DNA from: Microbacterium atlanticum
GTDB lineage: Bacteria > Actinomycetota > Actinomycetes > Actinomycetales > Microbacteriaceae
Assembly (NCBI RefSeq): GCF_015277815.1
Contig: NZ_CP063813.1
Location: forward strand, 3,410,001-3,474,000
DNA length: 64,000 bases
Direction: 5' to 3'
Both the position numbers and the translations under genes were made by a program. Positions 16,238 through 24,853 of the stretch are shown piece after piece. The number at the start of each line of letters is the position of its first letter. Positions within the stretch are counted from its first letter, which is position 1. The notes beneath the pieces are model-generated. The model was not told where the DNA came from, ran no database searches, and was given only the letters and a program-made list of their open reading frames with translations.

Positions 16238-18973
16238 TCACCGTCCCCCGAGCTCGATCACGTGGGTGCTGCGCCCCGGCGTGAGCGCGACGTCGACCCC
16301 ACCCGCGACGAGGTGCGCCGTGACGCCGAACGGCACGTCGACGGTGACGGCGCCCACGACCCCTCCGCGTGTCGTCCCCGCGCCTACCGCGCCCGCCGCG
16401 CGCGTCCACTCGACCGCGAGCCGGCCGAACGGCGTGCCGATGTGCGCGCGCACCCACTCGACCCCGGCATCGAAGTCGGGCTCGATCACCGCGGTACGGA
16501 AGCCGGGCGAGGTGGAGCGGATGCCGGCGACCCGGCGGTACAGCCAGTCGTCGACGCAGCCCGGCGCATAGTGATTGAACGACATGGGCCGGATGGCGCC
16601 GTCCGGCGAGATCGCATCCCACGTCTCCCAGATCGTCGTCGCGCCGCGGTCGACCTCGTAGAGCCACGACGGCGCATCGGACTGCCACAGCAGCGTGCGC
16701 GCGACGTCGGCGTAGCCGTGGTCGCATAGCACGTCGAGCAGGTACGGCGTGGAGAGGAACCCGGTGTCGAGCCGGTTCCCCCGCTCCCGGATGAGCTCCA
16801 CGAGCCGCGCCGCCGTGCGTGCACGCAGCTCGGGCGGGACCATGTCGAAGGCGAGCGCGACGACGTAGACGCCCTGCAGCCGCACGGGGAGGTCGCCGTC
16901 GGCGTCGATGTACTCGAAGGCGAAGGCGGCGCGCACCTCGGCCGCCCGTGCGGCGAAGGCCGCGGCATCCGCCGGTCGTCCGAGAGCCGCCGCCGCCTGT
17001 GCGGCGATCGTCAGCGTCTGCGCCTGGAACATCGGCGCGAGGTACTCGCTCGTGAGCGCCGGGGCGACGCCGATCGCCTCGTGCGTCGGGCGGCCCTCCA
17101 TCGTGCTCGGGGTCAGCCAGTCGCCGAAGTGCAGGCCGGTGTTGTAGAGCAGCGCCTGCCCACGCCGGCGCTCATCCGACAGCCCGGCGCCGGCGAGCGC
17201 CTCGGGCAACTGCGCCGCGGCGGTCGCGCGCTGGTACTCGACCCACCGCAGCATCGCTTCGTAGTTGTCGTCGAGCACGCGGCGATCGCCGGTGCGCTCG
17301 TAGAGGGTCCACGGCACGATCGCGACGGCGTCGCTCCAGCCGGCCGCCGCGACGATCGAGCCGATGCCCTGCGCGGCGTCCGCCGCCTCGGCGTCGAACG
17401 GCGAGCGCGGCGAGAAGATCGGGATCCGCCCGTCGGGCAGCTGGTCGGCACGCAGATTGTCGAGCCAGCGCGAGAGGAAGGGCAGCACCAGGGCGTTGTT
17501 CGTCGCGGCGCCGACGAACGCCTGGATGTCGCCGGTCCACCCGGCGCGCTCCCGCTGCGGGCAGTCCGTGGGCACCGACAGGAAATTGCCGCGCTGACTC
17601 CACACCACGTTCTCGTGCAGGCGGTTCAGACGGGGATCGGAAGACACGAACGAGCCCGTCTGCTCCAGATCGCTGGCGAGCACGACAGCCATCACGTCTT
17701 CGGGCTCGAGCGGCGCGGTCAGCCCGCTGATCCTCGCGAACCGGAAGCCGTGGAAAGTGAACGCGGGTTCCCACTCGTCGGGTCCCCCGGCGGCGACGAA
17801 GACGTCCGTCTGCTCCTTGTTGATGCCGACGATGTTCGCGAACCACGAGCCGTCGGCGGCGAGCGTCTCGGTGTGCTCGAGCTCGATCCGCTGTCCGTTC
17901 GTCGACTCCCGCAGACTCAGCCGCACGCGGCCGACGAGCACCTGCCCGAAGTCGACGACGGTGCCCTGATCGGTGTCGACGAGCGAGACCGCCGGCATCT
18001 CGCGCACGCGGCGGATCGGTTCGCCGCGGAACGGCACGAGCACGTGGTGGTCGGCGCCGACCTCTGCAACCGGCATCCATTCGCCGTCGTCGAAACCGGG
18101 ACGATCCCACCCGACAGGCTCGGCACGCCGGTCGAACCGCTCGCCCACGAACAGGTCGGCGTACGCCCAAGGCCCTGTCGCGCTGCGCACGTCGGAGCCG
18201 GATGCCACGACCTGCGTCGTGCTGTCGGCATAGTCGATGTGCAGTTGCCAGATCGCCGAGGTGCGGCGGCCGAACTGCGCACTTGAGCCGGTGAGACCTA
18301 TTCGGCCGGCCCACCAGCCGTCGGCCAGCGCGACGCCGAGGACGTTCTCGCCCTCGGTGAGCGCGGCGGTGACGTCGTAGGCCTGGAACGAGATGCGGTG
18401 CTCGTAGCTGTCGTATCCCGGGGCGAGCACCTGGTCGTCCGCGCGGGCGCCGTTGACGAAGGGCGAGTAGACCCCGCGCGCGGCGGCGAACAGTCGCGCT
18501 TTGGTCACGCCGGGGCCGACGTCGAAGCGCTGGCGGAGCAGCTGCGGCGGTCGCAGCCGCTCTTCGGGCGATGTGTGGGGGCCGAGCCCGCGCACCCAGT
18601 CCACGATGCTCCACCGTTCGACGACGGCCTCCTGCTGCGCGGGTTCGACCCATGCCGCCGACCAGTCCGCGGGGTCCAGGAGCGACGTCTCGAACGTCGA
18701 CGCCGCCCACTCCGACCAACCGCCTTCGGGCGACCGGCTGCGCACCCGCCACCGGTAGGCGCTGTTCGCGGCGAGCGGCTCCCCCGCGTAGGCGACGAGT
18801 CCCCCGTTCGGGCCGTCCACCGGGCCGCTCGCCCAGACGACCCGACCACCGGTCGACACCTCCAGCTCGAAGGCGTCCTGGACGTGGTCGGCGAGCCACG
18901 AGAAGCGGGGCTCGCGGGCGCCGACGCCGATCGGCACGTGCAGGTATTCGACGCGCAGGTCGTAGGGGGTCAT
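16238..18973 (-). CDS. alpha-L-rhamnosidase, glycoside hydrolase family 78
   Basis: Hydrolyses terminal alpha-L-rhamnose, for example from rutinosides or naringin-type flavonoid glycosides. The 911-residue protein has the GH78 order: an N-terminal beta domain (YRWRVRSRSPEGGWSEWA), a Bac_rhamnosid_N region with GVYSPFVNGARADDQVLAPGYDSYEHRI and ADGWWAGRIG, then the (alpha/alpha)6 barrel. The catalytic region PTDCPQRERAGWTGDIQAF and the later TTIWETWDAI carry the expected acidic residues, and a C-terminal beta domain follows. No signal peptide is visible, so the substrate must be imported first. It is the last gene of the operon starting at 22347; the gap to the preceding FAH gene is 11 bases. 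Confidence 0.93.
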   Translation of the reverse strand: MTPYDLRVEYLHVPIGVGAREPRFSWLADHVQDAFELEVSTGGRVVWASGPVDGPNGGLVAYAGEPLAANSAYRWRVRSRSPEGGWSEWAASTFETSLLDPADWSAAWVEPAQQEAVVERWSIVDWVRGLGPHTSPEERLRPPQLLRQRFDVGPGVTKARLFAAARGVYSPFVNGARADDQVLAPGYDSYEHRISFQAYDVTAALTEGENVLGVALADGWWAGRIGLTGSSAQFGRRTSAIWQLHIDYADSTTQVVASGSDVRSATGPWAYADLFVGERFDRRAEPVGWDRPGFDDGEWMPVAEVGADHHVLVPFRGEPIRRVREMPAVSLVDTDQGTVVDFGQVLVGRVRLSLRESTNGQRIELEHTETLAADGSWFANIVGINKEQTDVFVAAGGPDEWEPAFTFHGFRFARISGLTAPLEPEDVMAVVLASDLEQTGSFVSSDPRLNRLHENVVWSQRGNFLSVPTDCPQRERAGWTGDIQAFVGAATNNALVLPFLSRWLDNLRADQLPDGRIPIFSPRSPFDAEAADAAQGIGSIVAAAGWSDAVAIVPWTLYERTGDRRVLDDNYEAMLRWVEYQRATAAAQLPEALAGAGLSDERRRGQALLYNTGLHFGDWLTPSTMEGRPTHEAIGVAPALTSEYLAPMFQAQTLTIAAQAAAALGRPADAAAFAARAAEVRAAFAFEYIDADGDLPVRLQGVYVVALAFDMVPPELRARTAARLVELIRERGNRLDTGFLSTPYLLDVLCDHGYADVARTLLWQSDAPSWLYEVDRGATTIWETWDAISPDGAIRPMSFNHYAPGCVDDWLYRRVAGIRSTSPGFRTAVIEPDFDAGVEWVRAHIGTPFGRLAVEWTRAAGAVGAGTTRGGVVGAVTVDVPFGVTAHLVAGGVDVALTPGRSTHVIELGGR

Positions 18974-18984
18974 GGGTCCAGGGG

Positions 18985-19836
18985 TCAGTCGCCGGCGGTG
19001 AAGCGCGTGGTGAGCGTGCCGATGCCCTCGATCTCGCTCACGAGCACGTCGTCCGGGCCGATGAAGCGCGGCGGCGTGCGGCGGTTGCCGATGCCCGCCG
19101 GCGTGCCCGAGAAGATGATGTCGCCGGGCAGCAGCCGGCACACCGCCGAGAGCCGCACGAGCAGCTCGGGCACGTCGTAGAGCATCATCGACGTCCGCGA
19201 GGACTGCATGCTCTCACCCGAGAGGCGGCACGAGATCGCGAGGTCGTCGCGGTCGGCGAACTCGTCCGGTGTGACGAGCCATGGGCCCGTCGGACCGAAA
19301 CCGGGGAACGACTTGCCCAGGCTGAACTGCGGCGCCGTGCCCTGCAGCTGCGTGATGCGCTCCGACAGGTCCTGCCCGATCGTCAGGCCGGCGACATGAT
19401 CCCAGGCCTGCTCGCGCTCGAGCCGGTGCGCCTCGCGCCCGATCACCACGACGAGCTCGACCTCCCAGTCGACGTGGCCCTCGGGCAGCTCGACCACGGC
19501 ATCCTGCCCCACGATCGACGACGGGAACTTCGTGAACGTCACCGGCATCGAATCCGGCGGGTATCCCGCCTCCGCCGCGTGCTCGGCATAGTTCAGGCCG
19601 ATCGCGAACACCTGCCGCGGGCAAGGCACCGGGGCGCCGAGGGCCGCGACGTCGAGCGTGACGGATGCCTCGGCCGTGGCATCCGTCGCCGTCGAGGCCC
19701 ACTGCGCGAACGACGCCCAGTCGTCGAACAGCGACTGCGGGTCGGGACCGAACCGGCCCGCCGAAGCCCGGTGCACGTCGAACGCGCGGTCCTCTGTCAC
19801 GAGGACGGCGCGCCCGCCGAGGTTGGCCAGCTTCAC
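18985..19836 (-). CDS. fumarylacetoacetate hydrolase family protein
   Basis: A 283-residue FAH-fold enzyme of the kind that hydrolyses or decarboxylates 2,4-diketo or acylpyruvate acids. The metal site is seen as DWEVELVVVIG (two Glu) and LTIGQDLSER (Asp), and the C-terminal GTPAGIG loop is present. GTG at 19836 is the start; it overlaps the TGA of the preceding FAH gene (GTGA). Beside an alpha-L-rhamnosidase and two SDRs, a role as 2,4-diketo-3-deoxy-L-rhamnonate hydrolase in the non-phosphorylating rhamnose route is attractive. An aromatic role is an equal possibility. Confidence 0.8.
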   Translation of the reverse strand: MKLANLGGRAVLVTEDRAFDVHRASAGRFGPDPQSLFDDWASFAQWASTATDATAEASVTLDVAALGAPVPCPRQVFAIGLNYAEHAAEAGYPPDSMPVTFTKFPSSIVGQDAVVELPEGHVDWEVELVVVIGREAHRLEREQAWDHVAGLTIGQDLSERITQLQGTAPQFSLGKSFPGFGPTGPWLVTPDEFADRDDLAISCRLSGESMQSSRTSMMLYDVPELLVRLSAVCRLLPGDIIFSGTPAGIGNRRTPPRFIGPDDVLVSEIEGIGTLTTRFTAGD

Positions 19837-20708
19837 CAGTCGACCCGCTGCGGAGCGGGCTCGCCGTAGCGGTCCTCCCACGAGATGACCCGGTTGCGAA
19901 GCGTCCCGATGCCGGTGATCTCGGCTTCGATCTGGTCGCCCGGCTTGAGGTAGAAGTCGAACGGGTTGTCCTGGATCGCCGCGACGCCTGAGATGGTGCC
20001 GGTCGTGATGATGTCGCCCGCGCTGTAGATCTGCGGCGAGTGGTACGCCACGAGGTGCGGGAATCTGATGCGGGTCTGGTTGGTGTTGCCCTGCTGGCGC
20101 ACCTCGCCGTTGACGCGCAGCTGCATGGGCAGCTCGTGCATGTCGGGCACCTCGTCGCGCGTGACGATCCACGGGCCGATCGGGCAGAACGTGTCGATCG
20201 CCTTCGAGAACGAGAAGACGCCCGACTCCATCTCCTTGCGCTGTATGTCGCGCGCCGAGATGTCGTTGAACACGGTGAAGCCGGCGATGTAGTCGTCGGC
20301 CTCGTCGGGGCCGAAGAACTTGCCCGACTTGCCGATGACGATCGCGAGCTCGAGCTCGTAGTCCATCTCCTTCGTGAGGTGATCGGGGTAGACGATGTCG
20401 TCGTCCGGACCGATGATCGCGTCCACGTTCTGGAAGAAGACGATGCCCTTGTGCACGGGGTGCGACCAGTTGACGGCTTCGAGCTCGTTGTGATGGTCGG
20501 CGAAGTTGCCCGCGGTGTGGAAGAACTTCTTGGGGCGGATGGGCGCCTCGAGCGTCACGTCGGCGTAGGCGAGGCGCTCGCCGGTCTCGGTGACCTGGCC
20601 GCCGCGCTCGAAGTACTCGCGGGTGGAGGGCACGTCGAGCTCGATGACGACGCCTTCCTCGAGTTCCAGACGGCCGACCCGGCCGCCGTCGAAGGTGATG
20701 AGCTTCAT
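19833..20708 (-). CDS. fumarylacetoacetate hydrolase family protein
   Basis: A 291-residue FAH-fold enzyme, distinct from its downstream neighbour. It has the metal ligands in DYELELAIVIG and FNDISARDIQ and the C-terminal motif GTISGVAAIQ in place of the usual GTPxGVG. The ATG at 20708 is preceded by AAGGAGAG, a strong Shine-Dalgarno. Two different FAH paralogs in one operon suggest two successive C-C hydrolysis or decarboxylation steps, or two substrates. Which reaction each performs is not visible. Confidence 0.82.
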   Translation of the reverse strand: MKLITFDGGRVGRLELEEGVVIELDVPSTREYFERGGQVTETGERLAYADVTLEAPIRPKKFFHTAGNFADHHNELEAVNWSHPVHKGIVFFQNVDAIIGPDDDIVYPDHLTKEMDYELELAIVIGKSGKFFGPDEADDYIAGFTVFNDISARDIQRKEMESGVFSFSKAIDTFCPIGPWIVTRDEVPDMHELPMQLRVNGEVRQQGNTNQTRIRFPHLVAYHSPQIYSAGDIITTGTISGVAAIQDNPFDFYLKPGDQIEAEITGIGTLRNRVISWEDRYGEPAPQRVDW

Positions 20709-20742
20709 CGTTCGTTCTCTCCTTGATGTCGTCCGGCGGCGC

Positions 20743-21534
20743 TCAGGCGCCGACCATGTTGAAGCCGCCGTCGGCGAGCAGGTAGCCGCCGGTGAGGTGT
20801 GCGGACTCATCCGTCGCCAGCCACAGGCAGGTGCCGGCGACGAACTCCGGCGGCGGGATGACGCCCATCGGCGTCTGCGAGATCAGCACCTCGCGCCGGC
20901 CGCTCTTCCAGTCCTCGCGCTGGAGCAGACGCTCGGTCTCCATGAAGCCCGGAGCGAAGGTGTTGACCCGCACCGCGGGCGCCAGCACCTTTGCGTAGGA
21001 CTTGGTGATGCCGAGGATCGCGTACTTCGCCGCCGCGTACTGCGGCGCGCGAGGCGACCCGCGCACGATGACGGTCGAGCCGACGTTGATGATGTTGCCG
21101 TGGCCCTGCTCGAGCATCCGCTCGCCGAACTCGTGCGTCATGAGGAGCGTGCCCTTCACGTCGACGTCGACGACCGCGTCGAGGGCCTCCTGCGTGAGGT
21201 CGCGCCATGACATCTGCTCGCTCGAGACGTCGCCGACGTTGTTGACGAGCACGTCGAGCACCCCGAAGGCCTCGAACACCTCGTCGGCCATGCGCTTGAT
21301 CTGGTCCCACGAGCCGATGTCGGCCTGCACCAGGATGCCGTCGCTGCCCGCCTCGCGGATGCGCTCGAGCGTCGCCTCGGCGCCCGCCCTCGACGAGCGG
21401 TAGTGCACGGCGACCTTGGCGCCCTCCTGCGCGGCGCGCACGGCGATCTCGGCGCCGAAGCCGGTGCCGGCTCCTGTGACGAGCACCGTCTTGCCGGCGA
21501 AGCGGGGGTAGATCTGGGACGTGGGGTCGGTCAT
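20743..21534 (-). CDS. SDR family oxidoreductase
   Basis: A 263-residue NAD(P)-dependent dehydrogenase with the motifs TGAGTGFG (residues about 20-27), NNVGD, Ser in INVGSTVIV, and YAAAK. It is the second gene of the five-gene rhamnosidase operon, 24 bases after the first SDR and 34 before the FAH. In the non-phosphorylating L-rhamnose pathway, SDRs oxidise L-rhamnose at C1 and 2-keto-3-deoxy-L-rhamnonate at C4; either fits. It could equally act on an aromatic diol. Confidence 0.87.
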   Translation of the reverse strand: MTDPTSQIYPRFAGKTVLVTGAGTGFGAEIAVRAAQEGAKVAVHYRSSRAGAEATLERIREAGSDGILVQADIGSWDQIKRMADEVFEAFGVLDVLVNNVGDVSSEQMSWRDLTQEALDAVVDVDVKGTLLMTHEFGERMLEQGHGNIINVGSTVIVRGSPRAPQYAAAKYAILGITKSYAKVLAPAVRVNTFAPGFMETERLLQREDWKSGRREVLISQTPMGVIPPPEFVAGTCLWLATDESAHLTGGYLLADGGFNMVGA

Positions 21535-21558
21535 GGGTTCTCCAATCGTCGAGCGCGC

Positions 21559-22347
21559 TCAGACGAGCGTGCGACCGCCGTCGATGTACATGACATGGCC
21601 GGTGACGAATCCGGCATGACGTGAGGACAGGAAGAGCGCGGGACCGGTGAGCTCGTCCGGGGTGCCCAGCCGGCCCGCCGGCACGAGGCTCTCGAGCTCT
21701 TCGCGCTTGCCCGGCTTGGACAGGTGGCCGGCGGTCAGGGGCGTCTCGATGTAGCCGGGAGCCAGCGCGTTGACGGTGACGCCCGCCGAGGCCCACTCGC
21801 GTGCCATGACGCGCAGCAGCTGGTTGATGCCGCCCTTCGAGGCCGCATACGGGCCGTGCGAGTGGTGCGCCAGCAGCCCCGACACGCTCGACAGCGCCAG
21901 GACGCGCCCATGCCCGTGCGCGACCATGTGCCGACCCGCGGCCTGCGCGAGCCCGAACAGCGACGAGAGGTTGACGCGCAGGATGCGGTCCCACTCGTCC
22001 TCGGTGAAATCGAGGATCGGGCGCCGGTCGTTGATGCCGACGGCGTGCAGCAGCACGTCCAGGCCGCCGAGCCGCTCGACGACGTCCGCGACGACCCGCT
22101 CCCCCGCGCCGTGCTCGGTGAGGTCCGCCTGGATCAGCTCGTGGCGGGCACTCATCTCCGACAGGTGCGTGCCGAGCGCATCGAGGGCACGCTGATCGCG
22201 GTCGACGACGGCGACGGATGCCCCGACCCCGGCGTACGCCAGAGCGCACGCGCCGCCGATGCCGCCGGCTCCGGCGACGAGGACGCGCGAGCCTCTCAGG
22301 CCCAGCCAGTCGGGATCGACGCCCCGCTGGGGAATGGTGTCCGCCAT
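21559..22347 (-). CDS. SDR family oxidoreductase
   Basis: A 262-residue short-chain dehydrogenase and the first gene of the rhamnosidase operon. The nucleotide loop is AGAGGIGG, followed by DLTEHG, and the catalytic set is LSSVSG with YAASK. It is divergent from the carboxymuconolactone-decarboxylase-like gene, and the 66-bp gap carries the tandem TTTCA-N5-TGAA boxes. The likely substrate is a sugar or sugar acid from the released rhamnose; this is inference from context. Confidence 0.87.
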   Translation of the reverse strand: MADTIPQRGVDPDWLGLRGSRVLVAGAGGIGGACALAYAGVGASVAVVDRDQRALDALGTHLSEMSARHELIQADLTEHGAGERVVADVVERLGGLDVLLHAVGINDRRPILDFTEDEWDRILRVNLSSLFGLAQAAGRHMVAHGHGRVLALSSVSGLLAHHSHGPYAASKGGINQLLRVMAREWASAGVTVNALAPGYIETPLTAGHLSKPGKREELESLVPAGRLGTPDELTGPALFLSSRHAGFVTGHVMYIDGGRTLV

Positions 22348-22364
22348 GACACTTCTCTCGCTCA

Positions 22365-22399
22365 GTTCACTAAATGAAAGTTGGTTTCGTTGAATGAAC
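22365..22399. promoter_or_regulatory. tandem operator boxes, probably for the IclR regulator
   Basis: Two related boxes lie in the divergent promoter region: GTTCA-N5-TGAAA (22365-22379) and TTTCG-N5-TGAAC (22385-22399). Their centres are 20 bp apart, two helical turns, so a regulator would sit on one face of the DNA. The second box ends one base before the -10 of the rightward gene. The same motif overlaps the iclR start codon and recurs in tandem at 32849-32883. Binding by IclR is inference. Confidence 0.6.
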
Positions 22400-22400
22400 G

Positions 22401-22406
22401 TATACT
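22401..22406 (+). promoter_or_regulatory. -10 box (TATACT) of a leaderless gene
   Basis: A near-consensus TATACT ends seven bases before the ATG at 22414. It abuts the second operator box. No strong -35 was found, which suggests that activation or an extended contact is needed. Confidence 0.6.
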
Positions 22407-22413
22407 GATCGCC

Positions 22414-22995
22414 ATGATCCGTCAAACGGACGAGCCGATGACCGAGCGCGTGCCACCGTTCCCCCCGGAGGCGCTGACCGGCGCGCAGCGGGAGCTCTAC
22501 GACGCCATCGCGAGCGGACCGCGTGCGCAGGGACCCCAGCACTTCGCGCTCACGCGCGCCGACGGCTCGCTGCGCGGGCCGTTCAACGCCTTCCTGCTCG
22601 CCCCCGAGCTGGGCGCCGCCCTGCAGAGCGTGGGAGCCGCCCTCCGCTACCGCGGCACCCTGACAGGCCGTGCCCGCGAGATCGCCATCCTCCTGGTGGC
22701 CGCCCGCTGGGACAGCGAGTTCGAGCGGGAGGCGCACGAAGCCGTGGGATCGGCGGCGGGCCTCACCCCGCCCGAGCTCAGCGCGCTGCGCGACGGCGAC
22801 ATCACGTCGTTCACGGGTGTCGACGCGGTCGTCGCGGTCGCCACCATGCGGCTGCTCGACGGTGATCTCAGCGACGAGGCCTGGGACGAGGCATCCGCGG
22901 CTCTCGGCGCCGAAGGCGTGTTCGAGCTCACCGTGCTCGTGGGCTATTACGCCACGCTCGCCCTGCAGCTGCGCGTCTTCCGCGTGCGGCCCTGA
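22414..22995 (+). CDS. carboxymuconolactone decarboxylase family protein
   Basis: A 193-residue all-helical protein of the CMD/AhpD-like family. The core is FNAFLLAPELGAALQSVGAALRYRGTLTGRAREIAILLVAARWDSEFEREAHEAVGSAAGL, matching the conserved AREIAIL and E-x2-x2-H pattern. The redox CxxC of AhpD is absent, so it is a decarboxylase-like or uncharacterised branch. Its promoter shares operator boxes with the rhamnosidase operon, which links it to the same inducer. It is followed by iclR after 39 bp. An alternative ATG is at 22438. Confidence 0.82.
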   Translation: MIRQTDEPMTERVPPFPPEALTGAQRELYDAIASGPRAQGPQHFALTRADGSLRGPFNAFLLAPELGAALQSVGAALRYRGTLTGRAREIAILLVAARWDSEFEREAHEAVGSAAGLTPPELSALRDGDITSFTGVDAVVAVATMRLLDGDLSDEAWDEASAALGAEGVFELTVLVGYYATLALQLRVFRVRP

Positions 22996-23020
22996 CATTG
23001 CCGGCATCCAGACCAGCAGA

Positions 23021-23026
23021 TACGGT
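23021..23026 (+). promoter_or_regulatory. -10 box (TACGGT) of the iclR gene
   Basis: TACGGT ends eight bases before the ATG at 23035 and its last base is the first base of the TTTCA-N5-TGAAA palindrome. Transcription would start inside the operator. Confidence 0.45.
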
Positions 23027-23040
23027 TTCACACGATGAAA
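23026..23040. promoter_or_regulatory. palindromic operator over the iclR start codon
   Basis: TTTCA-CACGA-TGAAA is a perfect inverted repeat with 5-bp arms. The right arm includes the last bases of the ATG. A site here would give simple autorepression. It is the best-matching copy of the motif in the window. Confidence 0.6.
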
Positions 23041-23871
23041 ACTCCGGATGAGTCGCCCGCCCGAGACGACGCCGACTCCGCGGCCGACACACCCGGCAAG
23101 ACCGCCAGCCGCTACCGCATCGAGGCGCTCGCGAAAGGCCTCGACGTCCTTCGGCTCTTCGACGAGTCCGTGACGTCGCTGAAGCTGCGCGAGGTCTCCG
23201 ACCGCACCGGGATCCCGATGCCGACGGCGTTCCGCGTCGTCGCGACGCTCGAGGAGGGCGGCTATCTCGAGCGGCTGCCCGACGGCAGCATCCGGCCGGG
23301 AGTGGCGGTGCTCCTCCTCGGGTCGGCGGCGCTGCGCGGGTCGAGCCTCGTCCAGCTCAGCGAGCAGCCCCTCCGCCACCTCGCCGAGGAGACCGGCGAG
23401 ACCGTGAACCTCGGCGTGCTGGTCGGTGACCAGGTGCTCTACCTCGCGCGCCTGCGCAACTCCGACCTCGTCACCGCGAACATCCAGGTGGGCTCGACGC
23501 TGCCCGCGGCGTACACCTCCATGGGCAAGCTCCTGCTCGCGTATCTCAGCGACGCCGAGCTGGCCGCCGCGCTTTCGAACCACGATTTCGGGGCGGATGC
23601 CGGCCCCAACGCCGCCCGGTCGCTCGACGAGCTGCGCGCGCGGCTCACCGAGATCCGCGAGCAGGGCTACTCGCTGCAGGATCAGGAGGTCGCCGCCGGC
23701 CTGCGCTCGGTCTCGGTGCCGGTCTTCGGCCGGGATGCCTCCAAGCCCGCCGCGGCGATCAACATCGCGGTCGCGTCGTCGCGTCATGACGTCGCCGCTC
23801 TGCGCGGCACGCTGCTCACGCGCCTGCAGGCGACCGCCGACGACATCTCGCGCCTGCTGCGCTCGACCTGA
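23035..23871 (+). CDS. IclR family transcriptional regulator
   Basis: A 278-residue regulator. Residues 1-25 are a polar tail. The winged helix-turn-helix is at about 30-85 (LKLREVSDRTGIPMPTAFRVVATLEEGGYLE), and the effector domain follows (GETVNLGVLVGDQVLYLARL; GSTLPAAYTSMGKLLLAYLSDAEL; SVSVPVFGRD). IclR proteins often control aromatic or sugar-acid catabolism and bind short palindromes. The boxes at 22365-22399, 23026-23040 and 32849-32883 are the natural targets. The effector is unknown; a product of rhamnose or flavonoid breakdown is likely. Confidence 0.9.
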   Translation: MKTPDESPARDDADSAADTPGKTASRYRIEALAKGLDVLRLFDESVTSLKLREVSDRTGIPMPTAFRVVATLEEGGYLERLPDGSIRPGVAVLLLGSAALRGSSLVQLSEQPLRHLAEETGETVNLGVLVGDQVLYLARLRNSDLVTANIQVGSTLPAAYTSMGKLLLAYLSDAELAAALSNHDFGADAGPNAARSLDELRARLTEIREQGYSLQDQEVAAGLRSVSVPVFGRDASKPAAAINIAVASSRHDVAALRGTLLTRLQATADDISRLLRST

Positions 23872-23916
23872 GTCCGGCGCCCCACGCTTCGTCGAGTAAC
23901 CCCGATCTCGTCGAGA

Positions 23917-23946
23917 GACCACGGTGTCGGCGCCGACACCGTGGTC
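23917..23946. terminator. 30-bp perfect palindrome between convergent genes
   Basis: GACCACGGTGTCGGC is followed directly by its exact reverse complement, 15-bp arms with no spacer. It lies between iclR and the convergent alpha/beta hydrolase gene, and its last two bases overlap that gene's stop codon. A bidirectional terminator is the simplest reading. Confidence 0.65.
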
Positions 23947-24853
23947 ATTCGGCGAGGACGCGGTCACTCGGCGGAGAAAGGGTCTCGGCGAGCAGAGCGA
24001 GAGTGTGCTCCGCGGCGGGATGCCCGATCTCGTTGAGGTAGCCGTGCATCGCGCCGCGCTCGCGCACGACGCGGACGTCGACGCTCGCTGCGGCCAGCTC
24101 GGCCGCGAAGGCCTCGCCCGACGGCCGCAGGCTGTCGAGCTCCGCGTTGACGATCAGCACCTCGGGGAGGCCCGCCAGGTCGTGGCCGCCCGCGAACGCG
24201 TAGCCGTCGGGGTCGTGGCCGTCGGGCAGATAGTTGCGGTTGATCGCGTCCCGGCTCTCGGGCGTGAACAGATGCGCCGCAGGGACGTCCTTCAACAGCT
24301 CGGCGGTCTCGTCGTTCGGCTCGAGGATGCCGTCGTGCAGCGACGGGTAGACGAGGGCGAGCACGCGTGGCGCCGTCGTGCCGCGGTCGCGCAGCCGCAT
24401 CGCGGCGCCGGCGGACAGGTTCGCGCCGGCGCTCGCGCCGCCGAGCGACACCCGCTCGGGGTCCGCGCCGTACGTGCGGGCGTTCGCGACGGCCCAGTCG
24501 AAGGCGGCGACGATCTGCAAGCCGGCGACGGGGAATCGCGCCCGGGGACCGGCGGCCTCCATCTCGGCGCGGATCTGCTCGGGAGACGGGGTGTCGGCGT
24601 CGGGGTCGGGCGGACCGAGCACCTCGAGGGCGTCCAGCGGCGCCAGCGTGTAGTCGACCGACACCACCGTGACACCGCCCGCGCTGAGGCGCCGGCCGAC
24701 CTGGTCCGCTTCGGGCATCTCGAGCGTGCCGAACATGAACGCGCCGCCGTGCAGCCACACCAGCAGTGCGCCGTTCGGCTCGCGGGCCGGGTAGACCCGC
24801 ACCCGGAAGTCGTAGCCGCCACCCTCCAGTGCGACGTCATGCGTTCGGGTCAT
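23945..24853 (-). CDS. alpha/beta hydrolase, HSL/carboxylesterase type
   Basis: A 302-residue esterase of the hormone-sensitive-lipase group. The oxyanion motif HGGAF, the nucleophile elbow GGASAGAN, the acid Asp in NAELDSLRPSG and the His in AMHGYLNEIGHP make a complete triad. Its ATG overlaps the TGA of the preceding hydrolase gene (ATGA), so the two are coupled. It is downstream of the quercetinase gene, so a role in splitting the depside product of quercetin cleavage, or in deacylating acylated glycosides, is plausible. Confidence 0.85.
   Translation of the reverse strand: MTRTHDVALEGGGYDFRVRVYPAREPNGALLVWLHGGAFMFGTLEMPEADQVGRRLSAGGVTVVSVDYTLAPLDALEVLGPPDPDADTPSPEQIRAEMEAAGPRARFPVAGLQIVAAFDWAVANARTYGADPERVSLGGASAGANLSAGAAMRLRDRGTTAPRVLALVYPSLHDGILEPNDETAELLKDVPAAHLFTPESRDAINRNYLPDGHDPDGYAFAGGHDLAGLPEVLIVNAELDSLRPSGEAFAAELAAASVDVRVVRERGAMHGYLNEIGHPAAEHTLALLAETLSPPSDRVLAE

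Noticed and set aside
21559..23967. An 802-residue minus-strand frame running from the SDR through the CMD and IclR genes
   Set aside because: Only the last 262 residues (from 22347) are a real SDR. The rest is antisense to two well-supported genes.
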